64,000 nucleotides of DNA from Corythucha ciliata (Eukaryota > Arthropoda > Insecta > Hemiptera > Tingidae), in NCBI GenBank assembly GCA_038030265.1, contig CM075938.1:47733189-47797188 (forward strand). Direction: 5' to 3'. A model generated the notes under the pieces. It was not told the DNA's origin and searched no databases. It worked only from the letters and a program-made list of their open reading frames with translations. Both the position numbers and the translations under genes were made by a program. Of the stretch, positions 1 to 13,000 are shown one piece after another. The first letter of the stretch is position 1, and each line of letters begins with the position of its first letter.

Positions 1-600
1 TTCCTGGTTGAAAAATTCACGAAATCATTATTAAAACAAAATCAGTAGTTTCCATTGTTAATTTTCACAAAATTGCAAGTTTCTAGTATCTATTTTCGCG
101 ATCGCAAGTTTAAGCTCTAAATATTCGCAAAATTGGTCTTTGATTTCGCAAAATTGGAAATTTTTGGTCTGCATGTATTTTTGCGAAATATCGAGTTACT
201 GGGCCTTTTCTATTATTTGTTTTTCATTTATTTATTTATTTAAGTTAGCGCGGACGCTCGGGAAACTACCCGCGTGTACTGTTGTGGCTGTGGGGTGAGC
301 CCCATAGCCTGACATACAGCCGAAAGTTAACGATAAATATGTGTGAGTTTTAATTCAGGTTCTGATTTAAGTGAAATTGCGAAATTACAAACTTCCTAGC
401 TCAAATAACCACAAAATTAACATTTTCGTGTCTCAATTTAAGCGATATTGCAAGTTTCGGGGGCCTTCTGAGTGGCGTTAGAACTCAGGGCAGCCAGCCC
501 GACTGAAAATTAATTGTCTTAGATTGCAAGATTACAAATGTGTGGTCTTAATTCTGGAGGAAATTTCTAGTATTGGGGGTCTTTGATCGTACCTAGCCCG
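1..600. repeat. Degenerate ~30-bp tandem repeat, family S2
   Basis: The block is built from imperfect units of the form 'cgaaacttgcaatttcgcg...tatt'. Units can be followed from the left edge to about 600. A GC-rich interruption at about 460-505 (gccttctgagtggcgtt, cagccagcccgac) matches the GC boxes of the larger S2 arrays at 33.4-34.8 kb and 54.3-55.8 kb. No coding potential was seen. The stretch 601-890 is unique-looking and leads to the first tetraspanin exon. Confidence 0.65.
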
Positions 601-884
601 GAGAGTGCTCATGCAAAGCTAGATGAATAGCAACACAATTGCTTCATTCGCGGCTAAATATTGAATTCGACAGTTCCGGGACTCCACGATAGGATCCTTC
701 TACCCAAGTGAACAAAAATTCTGGTCACCGTGGTTTCTGGTCACTCCAAGCCACGCTACTGGCTACCTGGCTACTGTCTCGTTGATCGACAGAGTCCACT
801 TACATGAATGTATTTTAAATTGAAAGATACAATTATTTGACAGGAGCATTTCAATAATATCAAGGTTAACATATTTTCGACGTA

Positions 885-901
885 ATTTTCCCACAGATAC
901 T
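885..901 (+). other. Splice acceptor and 5-nt leader before the tetraspanin start
   Basis: A pyrimidine-rich stretch ending in cccacag (890-896) lies five bases before the ATG at 902. This implies that a non-coding first exon and the promoter lie upstream, outside the window. The context act-ATG-g has A at -3 and G at +4, which suits a translation start. The alternative, that coding continues from an upstream exon through codon ACT, cannot be excluded. Confidence 0.6.
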
Positions 902-1072
902 ATGGTGTTGGGAGCGGTGTACACACGACAAGCGCAGTACCCCGTGAACCCGCTGAAACCGGCCTCAATCGGCGACTCTTTTCCCACGATGCGCTATTAT
1001 CGACTCTGGATATACACGTGTAACGCCCTCCTATTCGTTTCAGCAATCGGATTTTCTATAGTCCTAGCTAAG
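902..1072 (+). CDS. Tetraspanin exon 1 (N terminus and TM1)
   Basis: Encodes residues 1-57, including the short cytoplasmic head and TM1 (hydrophobic stretch after RYYRLW). The exon ends in frame after GTC CTA GCT AAG at a gtaaga donor (1073), phase 0. The next exon starts with an acceptor at 1246. Confidence 0.9.
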
Positions 1073-4000
1073 GTAAGAAAACTTCTAATAGAACATTTTT
1101 TTTTTTTGGACTAAATGTGTGAAATCCCACAACCCCAACTAAGATACGATGCAAACAGCTCATACTTTCTCCAACCATTTCAAATAGGAATAATATGTAT
1201 CTCAATCATGACGATGTATAGGACAAGGTTTTTCCTCCTCCATCAGGTTCTGATCCTTGACCCGAGAAGACTGCTGGTGCCTTGGCTGTCATTGACCCAG
1301 CCCTCGTTTCTGTACGCATATGCGGCTCTCCTCTTCCAGTCGGGTGTCATACAGACGATAGGCTGTCTTGGCGCTTCGCGACTCAACGATCGACTCCTCA
1401 ATGTCTATCTCCTTCTCCTACTTGCTCTCCTACTCGGTGACATTCTCCTCGGCGTCGTCTGGCTATTTAGCTACGATCGCATTGCGAATGAATTACGCCC
1501 GCTGTTAAATCACAGTTTAGTTCTTAGGTAATAGACTAGTCCAAAACGTCTATCATTTAAATTCTTTGACTTGAAAACGCTCTCTTCCGTGTCCTTCAGG
1601 TACGGAGTCGACTCAGAATTCACTTCCCTGTGGGACGCAGTTCAGTCAAAATATCGCTGTTGCGGCGTCTACGGCTATCATGATTTCGTTCAAAACAACC
1701 TCACCATTGAAACCGGTAAGTGGACAGTTAATGGAGTACTCGTAGTATCAGCACCCTTTAACTTATTTCAACAAAGCGCAAACAATATTATTTCAGCACC
1801 CAGGTCATTTCTGTTGGGATAACTTTTTTCCTTGAAATGTGACAAGAGGGTAATGCGGTAATGGACCGAATGAACTCTCGAAGGAGCTAAACCTTATCCG
1901 CCCTCGTACTCTTTCCTCACTGTTCCATTACTCTTTCTCCAAAAGATTGAACTAATAACGAGCGGATTGAAGACAGTTCCACAGAAAGGGTGGCACAGTG
2001 AAAAGAAATAAGATGAGGGGTGCAGTATCTCATTTAAATTTATTCCACGTACACCGGAATTGAATTATTCATTATTTTCCTTCGGTTTGAGGCCGAAGAT
2101 CTCTTCTTTTTGAAATAATTTATTTCTAAATAGAGGTTTCCATTCAGGAATATATGTATAAAGGTAATAAACAATAAACAAGCAAAATTTATAGCAAAGG
2201 GAAAGCAAAGAAAAAACGAAAATTCTTTCTTCTTCGGATGAAGTATGCTTTTTAAAAGTAATTCCAAGAAAATTTCTTGCATATTTCACCTATTTAACCT
2301 AGTGATGCGCCGTGTGTCAGAGAAGACATTCAAGTTTTTCAATTATGCCCTTGGTGCCCGGAAAATGTGGGACAGAGAGGCAAGGGCAATTCAATTAATG
2401 TCAAAAAGGCACTCAATGCTGTTTCGTGACAACTACAGATCTTTGAAAAAAAAAGGGGGGGGGGAATGCTCGTAGGGTTGAAATGGGAAGGATCTAGGCT
2501 CTCAATGAGCAAGGAAAAAAGTTTTCCAGAACTCACTCTCTTTTTAGACAATCCTACTTTACAGCGGTAGATGGGATTTCGACAATAAAAGAAGGGAGGG
2601 GAAAAAGACCCGAGATGAATCTTTCGAGTCATTTGAGGTGATTTACTTTCTGAGAAAATCCGCAAGGGGGACTTCTCTCTGAAAATGATGAATCTTACAC
2701 CACTTCAGGTGTTTCTGATTAATGTGGCTCACTTATTGTTAGACTGTAATTACCTACGTATTTAATCACGCATGAAATATGGTATAACGCGTGTTCATGC
2801 AGGTGTTCTTACTGAATACTAAGCGAATTTGCAACTTTCACGCAGCAGTGAAGCAGCTTTGTGGTTAGAAGTTCTCCCATGCATTTGTTCGAGGCAATTC
2901 TTTACATTTATTTTATTCAAAATAAGGGCTTGGGGTGATATTTAGAAATATTTTACCACGATCACCCTCGCTAACAAAATGATCATTTTTCAGATTTTCA
3001 CTCACTCCATTGTTTCGCGAGGGCTGGACTTTTGAATAAAATCATCTGGTTTTATTCAATTTTTTCAAAATAAGTCAATGATATCACATGGTTTTCGACA
3101 CTAAACCCAGTCAAGAAGAACATGAACCCACTGCCGGCGTTCTTCCATTCGATTAGTTGCAACTTCTCTTCCCTTTACATTCGTTACCAAATTGGTATTG
3201 TTTCACTGTTTACAAAATAAATTGCATGGGGAGGGCAAGGAAAAAGAGCTAGAGGGGCGAGGTCCACGTTTAACTTGACGGGCTATAGTGCACCACTATC
3301 AAAACAGTGGAACAGGGGGCCTGTTCTGCAAAATTTCATAGTGTTCCTAGGAATATCCTTTCCACCCGTCCAACCCGAATTAAATCACATGTTGATGGGG
3401 AGTACGGGTGGAAAAAGACAGTGATAGTGACAGTAAAAAGTTATAGAACAGGCCCCCAGCTCCCCTATTCTGTAACTCTTAACGCGCGCGTTAGCGAAAT
3501 CAACAAGCCGAATGATTTTAAAAAATCAGCTGAGAAATTTTGCTAACGTATGCGTTATGAGTTACAGAATAGGCCCACAGGTCTTATAAAATGCATTTCA
3601 CGAATTTTTGTAACTGGATTTTTAGGGCGTTGGCTGATTTTTTACACCCCGGGTGGGTGTGGAGGCAATTTTGCGACCGACAAAACCTCTCGATTCATGG
3701 GAGAGCCCGCCCGAAAACCCCCATGTGACCTTCTGCATGTTTACTTCACGGCTAAAATTAGGAAAAAGGTTAATCACGGCTAAAATCGAGAGAAATTAAT
3801 AATTTAACATTTCATAAAAATTATATTCCTTGTTTATTTAAGGTGGGTTTCACCACCGAGAGATAAGGTTTGAGTTACGTTAACTCAGAATCAACGAAAA
3901 AAATGCGTCACAATTTATGTAAACAATGTTAGAATTTGATAACTCCAACCAAACTACCGGTAGTGAAAGTCACCATTAGAGACTATAGGGCCTCCACAGG

Positions 4001-7000
4001 AATTTCCGTCCTTGGCCCCCATAGGTCCGACACTGCAAACAGCACACTTCCTAACAATCTCAACCCTGAAGAACCGAACTGGGGCCTTATTACGAACGTT
4101 CGGGAAAAAATGCCGCTAGCGGGTTCCAAGGACGCCTAATAAGAAATAACACTATCCCGCCATAGCAACCGCATCTAAGGTGGCATTTTCACACGGGTTC
4201 GTAAGGACCCGCACACACTAGGAGAAAAAAGACGCCGACGCGCGCGTCAGCGTCCGACTCGTGCAGTAAAAACACATAGAACTCTACGGGGCCTTTCACA
4301 TTGGACGCGTACGCGAGAGTCGTCTCTTCCTCGAGAAAAAAGCGCCTGCGACGCGACTCGCGCGTCGGCGTCTTTTTTCTCCTAGTGTGCGCCGGGCCTA
4401 ATACGGCCCCCTGCCTGGTAAAAAGCTTGTTCAATTCAGTTCAAAAACTTTTTCAACTCCTCACTGAAACTCTCCAGAGTCATCACAAGAATGACGTCAC
4501 GGGACCCTGTCGAGAGGGCAACTTCTCTTGTCGAAGAGACCTCCGACGCCAAGTACATACTTGGCTGGTTCTTAATTAATTTGTTTTTTTTTTTTTCATT
4601 CTACTTGAGGTTAAAGCTGTACGTACAACCTCTAATGATAATGAGTCCTTTTTGCCTTTTTTTTACCTTAAAAGGTAAAAGGTACAAGGTATTTAGGCTT
4701 CTCACGAGCAGAAAGTTGGATGGATTCGATTCCGAAGAAGAATGAGAGTGAGGAGGCTACTTTGACAGGATCATTTAAGAAGAATGAATTGCTCTCCAGC
4801 TCTTTTCCAATGTACAACTTCTCCGAGAAGTCCTTATGACGTCCAAACGGCTCAATACTTACATTTATAGCATAATTATGTGCTTTGTGAGTTGTATCTA
4901 TCTATACTCACAACTCAGGGCGTGGGTGTAAAAAGCGGAAATGGGAGCCGCTGACAATTTTACAATTGACACAAAGTAAAACATTTTGAGAAATACGGAT
5001 TTTCCAAAGGGCCAAAACGACTGAACCAATTAATGCATAAATTATACGATCAATAGCGGCTATTTTGGGACGTCATCGACACCGAACCCGTTAAACATTG
5101 AGAGTACCGGAACTCCAACTTCACACAAAATGCAAAAATCGGTAATTTTGTAAGAGCTTGCATTTCTTTATTATTGAAACGTATTTTTGAACGTTTAAAG
5201 AATTTGATTTTGAAGTTTGAATGTTTGAAGAATTTTATTTCGAACCCTTTCTCCTTCTCCGAGTGCTTTAGAAGCCGTGAATCCAGTTTCAATCTAGTTT
5301 CAGCCTAAAATGAACTCGAAACTCGATTCACTACCTATGTATAGATTCCTAGTGGCTTTATCAACAAATTGTACAGGTGGTTTGAAGATTATCATTCTAC
5401 ATATATAGTGTTTTAATTAAAATGATGTGTTATAAGTTATAAGCTCAAATTGAACTCAATTAAAAAGATAAACTGCGTTAAATACGATATAATTGTCCAT
5501 ATCAATGAAATATTCGTGGACCGGAACTGGGCTTCACATTTTAGCTTCTACTCATCTCGTACGATAATAAAATTTAAGCACAATATTAAGCGTTTTCATT
5601 TTTTTGCATGTTTTCCCTCTCGGTCTATTTTTCCACCATAGAAAATGGTCAAGTGCCATGTGCGCCGACATTGATGCGGGCATTTTTACTTTCCTACTTT
5701 TCTCATAATAACAAGGGTAGGCAAAACCCCTCATAGCTTATTGAGTATCAAGTCGTGATGGACATAGCCTACACTCTATCATGCCACGGTACAGTTGTGA
5801 AGAAGCGATGAAAGTACAAAAACAAAAACCCAGTAGACATTTTGACGGGTTTGGTGTTGGTATTAGGAAAGACTGCCACTTACTACAACAATATTAAAAA
5901 GAAAGTTTTATGTAGTTGAAAAAAATTCTGCCTGTCTTTAAAACAGTTCAACCAAGAATGTTCTTTTTATTGTGGCAGTAAAACAACAAACAAAATGGTA
6001 AGTTTTTATAGGAAAATGACCCTATTTCTGTTAAATCACCTCATCAAAATGAGTTAATATGCACAACATTTTGCATCGTGATTGAAACTGATGATAATCA
6101 CGTGGTGGGAGGGAGAAAGGTGAAATCAAAAGCTAAGCTCTCCCCAAAATCAATATACCCCGTCGGTTTATCCTTGCCAAGAGACCAACGAGAGAGACAG
6201 AATGGTATGACGTTTTAAAGTCGAGGGACACGTCGTGCTATAAAAAGAGGCGAGGGTGAAAATGACAAAATTCATAGAATTAAGAATGAAATGAAGGACG
6301 TTTAGAGGCTTAGATGACACACAAAAAGGTGAGCTAACAGGAAAGGGGCAAGAGGACAGACTCCGTCTCGAGTCACAACGAAAAAATAAAAAAAAAAAGA
6401 GTGCGAAAAGGTGATAGTAAAAAGGCTCATCTATCACGTACTCGACAGCCATCCGCCAAGCCCAAACAAACAGTCACCCGCCCCTCTTTCACCATGATCA
6501 CAGACCTCTTTATCTTTTACAGCTCACATTGTGGTTTATCGTTCGAAAATGAAAGAAAATTGTGGGGTTTTTTATCCGTCTTCTGGATCCCACTATCTCG
6601 CTACTCCCTTCTATCCTGTTCAACGCTTTTTAAACATCCCAGTTCCGTGATTTATTCGTGGGGGTCAGTGTGTCTCGAACAAAAAGAGGACGGGCCAGTA
6701 AAATAAATAAGAATAAAAAAGAGTACATGCCAATATGTAGGTGTTGAAAGACAAAATTCAACTGGGGAAAATATAAACTCAAATAAATTGAATGTTCCAT
6801 CATATCAATTGATCATTATACATAGCCTCAGTTATTGATTTTTTCTGGTGTGTACCTGTCCCTTAAAATTTAAAAGAGGATTACAACTTGTTAATTTATA
6901 TGCACTAGGTCAGTCAAATTAAACAAAATTCAATGTTTTTTGCTTCGAACATAAGCAACCCAAAGATGGACGGGCGAGAGGTCGCTGGGGTGAAAAGCTC

Positions 7001-10000
7001 AAAGATGAAAAATAGGGATTTTCGTGGATTCGCGGATAATATTGAGATCAAGCGCTTAATCACCATTAAAATTAAGAAAAATACCACCCATTCAATACAT
7101 ATGAAGGCATTTTCACGTACAAAACAGAGAGAATACGCTAACCCCAAGTTGTAAGCCCTTAAAAGGCAAACAAAATAAAGAAGGCGTTCTGATCTTGGAG
7201 CAAGTACAAAGTACAAGGTAAAAGTTGAAAAAAAACGCAAATATTCACGGCTGAAATAGCGAAAAGTCGCTAATCCATAGCAAAAAACCAATTCGTGCCC
7301 AAAAATTAGGAAATACACTAATTTGCGGCAATGATTGCGAAAAAAACGCTAATTCACAGTTACAAAAATTGAGAAAAAGTTACAACCAATCGCTCAGCAG
7401 GTATTGAAAAAAAGTGAAAACTCGTGGTTTCTCGAGGCAACATCAGGACTAAAATTAAGACAAAACGTTAGTTTACGTGGTTATAATTGCAAATTGCAAT
7501 TGAAATTGCAAATTCACTTCTAAAGTTGAGATAAAGTGCTAATTCACGGCTAAAAGCATAGAGGAATGAATACACTGGAGATGTACGCCCACCCCTTGTC
7601 AGACCATATGCGAGGGAGCTAAAAATAACCCCTGGTAGGGGTTAAAAAGCCGTAGTAGGGGTTTAAAAAAAATAAAATTTGAAGCCTTCCAATGCTTCCA
7701 ACCAATAGTATTCAGGAGGAGTATAAATAGGACCCGCCCACTAGGGGAGATTATTGGCTCGCCTAACAGTTCACTTGGGCCTCTCCATATTATTACTTCC
7801 TCCATCGCTGAAAGTGAGAAAAAACGGTAATTCGCGAACACATTTGATAAAACCCTCTAAATCACGGCTAAAACTGAGAGAAAACCAGCCGGCGATTCCC
7901 GCCTCAAATTGAAATAAACGCTCAATCGAATCTAAAATGGTGGAAAAAAAAAAAAAAACTTAAATAGGCAACTAAACTTGGCAAAAAGCGCTTATTAGGA
8001 GCTAAAATGAAGAAAGACGGTAATTCGAGGATCTCATTGAGAAAAGCCGCTAATTCTCGGCTAAAATAAATTTCCGGTTCCCATGACAAGCGTGCTTAAA
8101 AGGGAACTGTAGCATTTGTGTGTAAATATGTTTGCAGAAACGTTTGTAAGTTGTACATTAAATAAATGCGTTAAAAAAAAATGAGGAAATGCGGTAATTC
8201 GAGATGCTAAAATTGAAAAAACGCCAGTTAACTGATAAATGTGATAAAATCAGCTTATGAGGAAAAGCCTGAAACTGAGATAACGCACTCATTCACTGCT
8301 ACAAGGAGAAAAACGCTAATTGGCGGACAAATTTGAGAACATCCGCTAATTCGGGGATGAAATTGAGTAAAACCAGTAATGCACGGGTAAAATTAGGAAA
8401 TAATTCGCGCTTAGAATTGAGACGAAGCTTTCAATCACAGCTAAAATGGGAAAACCCTGCTAATTTGCGGATCAATTTGAGAAAATCCGCAAATTCGTGG
8501 CTAAAATTGAGGATATGCGGTGATTCGCGCCTGAAATTGAGAAATAGCGTTAACCCGCATGACTATAATAAGTGAAAATTTAATAAGTACATAAGAGAAA
8601 CGCTAATTCACAGCTGAAATATAGAAAAAGCATTAATGGGCTGCTAAAATTGAGCAAAACGCTAAATCGTGGATAGGTATGACAAAACCCCGCCACATTC
8701 GGTTTTCTGCCGAGAAAGATGCTCAATAGTTTTGACGGATCCAAATCGGTGGAACTGTCCTTTTCGCGGGAGCCCAAGGCAAAATCAGTTCTTGAATTGT
8801 CCTAAACCACAAAATGGGGTTCTATAAGTGCCAAGTCCACGAAATTTGACCTTTGAAGGAGTCAAACCGCGGAACTGCTTTTTTAGGAGCCAACCGTGCG
8901 AAACTGACTGTTTCAGATCAAAAACACCCCATTGAGCACTTTCCCTCAATATTAGCCACGAATGAACGCTTAAAAACTTGAAAAATCCTTATTTTTCATC
9001 TTAAATGCCTTGCCTATACGCTCAAACTTTCCTTCAAACTAACTTGTGCAAACGGGTTTGAATCAGCAGGTTTGTGATTACTTTACACGCGGGGCAAACC
9101 TGCTTGCACAAGTCAGTTTACACGTGTGGACGCGGGGCTTAAGCTTTTGGGTGCCACACTCTGAGTGATGTCCTAGGACGATCCGCCCTATCGTCACCCT
9201 TGTCATTATTCACAGCCCCCCCCCCCCCGAAAGCTTCAAGATGAAAAGAATAGGGATTTTTAGGTTTTAAAGCGTTGATTTATAATTTGTACATTAAATA
9301 AATGCGCTAAAAAAAAAAAAAAAATTGAGGAAATGCGGTTTCGCGAAATGCGAGGAAATGCGTCTCGCTCGCCACGTGTCGCGTTGATGCGCTACTGAAA
9401 CGACGCAATGCTTGAAACACAGAAATTTCTAACCACATCGAACCACTTGAGACGTGCGATCCACCAATAGTCCGGAAGTTAAAGGCCAAATTTTAGGCGA
9501 ACTTTGCAAATAACCATTAAGCGATGCCACTTGGCAGGAACGTTCTGTACACCTGTGTAGGATGATTTTAAGGTCAAGTCCCAATGCCCAGCTGCAAACG
9601 CAGCCTACTACCTCCTCAAAAGTTAAAATTTGACATAACTCAGCAACGAGAGCAGATAGAGAGATTACATCTGCGCCAAAATGTGCGTCTGACTCAGGTT
9701 AAACAACTTTACAAAATGCCATCAATTGCGGTTTTTGAAAGAGCAAGACGCGCATGATTCGTTTTGGATCAAATAGTGAGCCAAACTGAGGCCCACGCAT
9801 CCCAGCGCGAGTCGTTGGGTCTGGGTTTTCAGCAGAATGTTCTGGATTCTGGGACTTCATTTCCATTTTTTTTTTTGTTTAAATTCAAATCGTCTAACAC
9901 CGCACTCACCCATGTCTTGAGCAGATTCTAGACGCTGCAATAAATGATCCCGTTTTTAGGAATCAGAGGCAGTTGGGCGCCCGGGCTACTGTTTTTCATA

Positions 10001-13000
10001 GGAAACTTAAGAAATTAGGATAAGTAGGGAGGGGGTGAGAAGAAATTTCACCGGCACCCTCGCGTCATGCAGGCATAAAAAGGTGTGTCTCATTTTATAA
10101 ACAAACATTTTGCATGGTCCATTAAAATTCAATTTCGCGGTAATTGGCTGGCTCCAAAAAATAAAAATAAAAAACATTAATTTATTGTTTGTCTTGCCCA
10201 AATTTTACAGTTCCAGGCGTTGGCGCTTCCAACGCCTCCTTTCCTCCTTTGGCAACGTCAAACCCTAAAGTCAGGTAATCGCGATTCTTTAAAAATCATT
10301 TCGCGGGGTTTCTGTCCCGTGGGCTGGTCGGGAGTAACGGAAAGTCAAATTTAGCGATGTAGGCTCGTATGCCAAGCTCGATATTTCCTCGTCTCCAATC
10401 TTCCTCGCAAACTGTATTATCCCATGTTATTTTATAATTTTTCCAGTTTGGGAGGGTTATTTGAGGTTGAGGACAATTCGAGGAACGACTTGGCAAACGG
10501 GCCGTAGTCACCGAATCTGCGAAGGGCCCGGTTTTTTTGTATTTATTTTGGTCACATGGCCTTTATGCGCCCCATACACGTACAATAAATATTGCGCAAT
10601 ATAGGGGTTGTGCAATAACCCCTACTGTAGTACTGATGAAACCCCAAAGATTGTGCAAAATATTGAAAGTGTAGGGAAGTGTAGGGGGGCACAAATTTAT
10701 TGCGCAATACTTTGTGTGTGGATGGACTCCTTTACCGGGCCCTGCTTATTACATGCAACAATAGAAAAAGTTCGCTTATTCTTCTATAGTTGTTTATAGC
10801 GACACCATTTTTAGTAACGACGTCCGGCTCTTGCATGATAGTACAGGCGGAGTGTTCACCCTGGCGGTCCATTTACCAGGTTCATGAGTGGAAATTCCAG
10901 GGAGAATGGTGGATTCCTGAGCCAGGTAGTTTCTGGGATTCGAGTCTCTCCGAAAGAGGCGGATTCCTTCCAATTAACTGCCTAGGGGAGACCGTGTTTT
11001 CGATTAAATTAGACACAATGAAACGAAATGTTGTGGGGAGGGGTTGGTCAATCACTGTTCCCCACTCGTCCCGATCGAATATATACTTCCACCGTTTCTG
11101 CAGTGTCGGAGGAGAAGAGAGAAAGCCGGCTTCTCATTTCAATTAAGAAAAAGATAGGTAATGTAAGTAAGTAATTATTATAGTGCTCATTCGATCAACG
11201 TATTAAGGCAGACGAAACTTTCGTCCGCCGGTAAGAGATGTATTCTTCACTCGCTGCAAACATTCTGATTCTGTCGGCATAAAGTTGAAGTTTTTGCCCC
11301 CTTATGTGGTCAATTTCACCATCGGGAGTTAGGCTGGAGTTACCAAACTCTAAAATTGTGGCGCATTTTTCTCGTTAATTCTGAGTTAACGTAACTCAAA
11401 TCTTAACTCTCGGTGGTGAATAGTCACGCAAGTATCCCCATCTGTTATACGAAATAGCACTTTTCTTCTGAGGCCAGCGTGGTACTGTCTGTTTGGACAT
11501 GGCGTGATTACTGCGGGTTTATAGTGCACCCGCGGCTAAATCATCCCTTTGGGGAATCGATGTGATTCAGGGGCACGTTGCTTCCTTGACCTTCACAATG
11601 AGTTACGAGACACACTATAACTAAGCCACGTAGAGGATACGCGGAAATAAGTGGAAAAAATAAAACGTTATCCACGTTAAAATTGCACGAACGGGGTGAA
11701 AAATGGGAAGAAATGAGAGAAAAAAGTTGTCAAATAAATCAATTCTACACCCGCTAAAACGTTACTAATCGTACCTGAAATTACCTGCCCCCCTTCTCTT
11801 AACGAAATCTATCTAAAAAGAGAATAATTTAGCTTTAGGTGATTCGTTTTGATAATCACGCAACGTAGTTTTAAAACGCAACCTGCCCGCTGAACTGATC
11901 ACGGTGCTAAAAAATGCCTTTTATAGAAAGGGCGAGAGCAATAAAGGGAAAAAAGTCAAAGGAGGAGGCGGTAACAACATTGATCCAGTTGACGAGCTTT
12001 CATGAAAGGCGGGATAAAACGATGCGAAGATGGTAGAACGGGGAAGGGGGGGGGGTATAAGGGCTTGATGATAAACTCTATATCGTGCTGACCTCACGTA
12101 TCATTGTGAGGGTGGGGTTCATTCAAGTGAGCAAAATAAGCCTCTGACACGCACTATTTATAATGATAGCCTATAAATTTTCGTGTTATTTCTATTTTGC
12201 CGTCTCACATTCCTTTGTCAGACAGAAACTTGTAGGAGACGGGCGATAAAGATAGGAGTGAGACAAAAAAGACCGCGTGTAGTAAAAAAGATGAAAAAAA
12301 CACCACTTTTCATTTTGACCACGAGGAAACACAATTACATCTCTCAGAAAGTATTATATTGTGTTTTTTTCTGGGCGAGACGGTTTCTCTTTGTCACTGG
12401 TTTTCACGTTGAAAGATGTGCTTCATTCCTTTTTTTTCACTTTTTTTGAGAACTTGAACATTTTATATTATCCCCAGTTTTTTTACCGTATTAATAATTG
12501 CCGTACAAATGACAGCTGCTGCAGACAGTGAAAGAAGGTGGAGTCAACGTGTTGTGAGAAATAGGCTGTTAAGTATATACTTCTGGCGTTAGTAACATTA
12601 GAGGGTTTACGTTGGTGAATATACCGCCCTATTGACAAATTTGGAATGGATTTAACACTGATTTTGCCATCAACGCCGCAAATTTTTCTTTGGCTTGGTG
12701 CTATTATACGTGAGAGTAATTCTCGAGAGTTGAACTCTGTGAGAGTGCCAGGATGCCCTTCCTGAAAACTCTCTGGCCCGTTTAGACTGGAGAGTTAATC
12801 TCTCGAGAGTCAAATTTATTCGAACTTTTTAAAAACATTTTTTATTGAAAACCAACGAAATGCTAGAAAGGAAAAATGCACTTTTAGTGCATTTCATTCA
12901 AAAAATGCACTATTGGTCTCGCCCTGATGGTCGCACATATGGATTGTGATACTTTTTATTCACGTTTGAGAACCCCTAGAACACGAATTCCAGGTCGGTT

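Noticed and set aside
8333..8575. 80-codon frame with repeated SANSWLKLR-like peptides
   Set aside because: Its period equals the 31-bp S1 satellite unit, so it is repeat translation.
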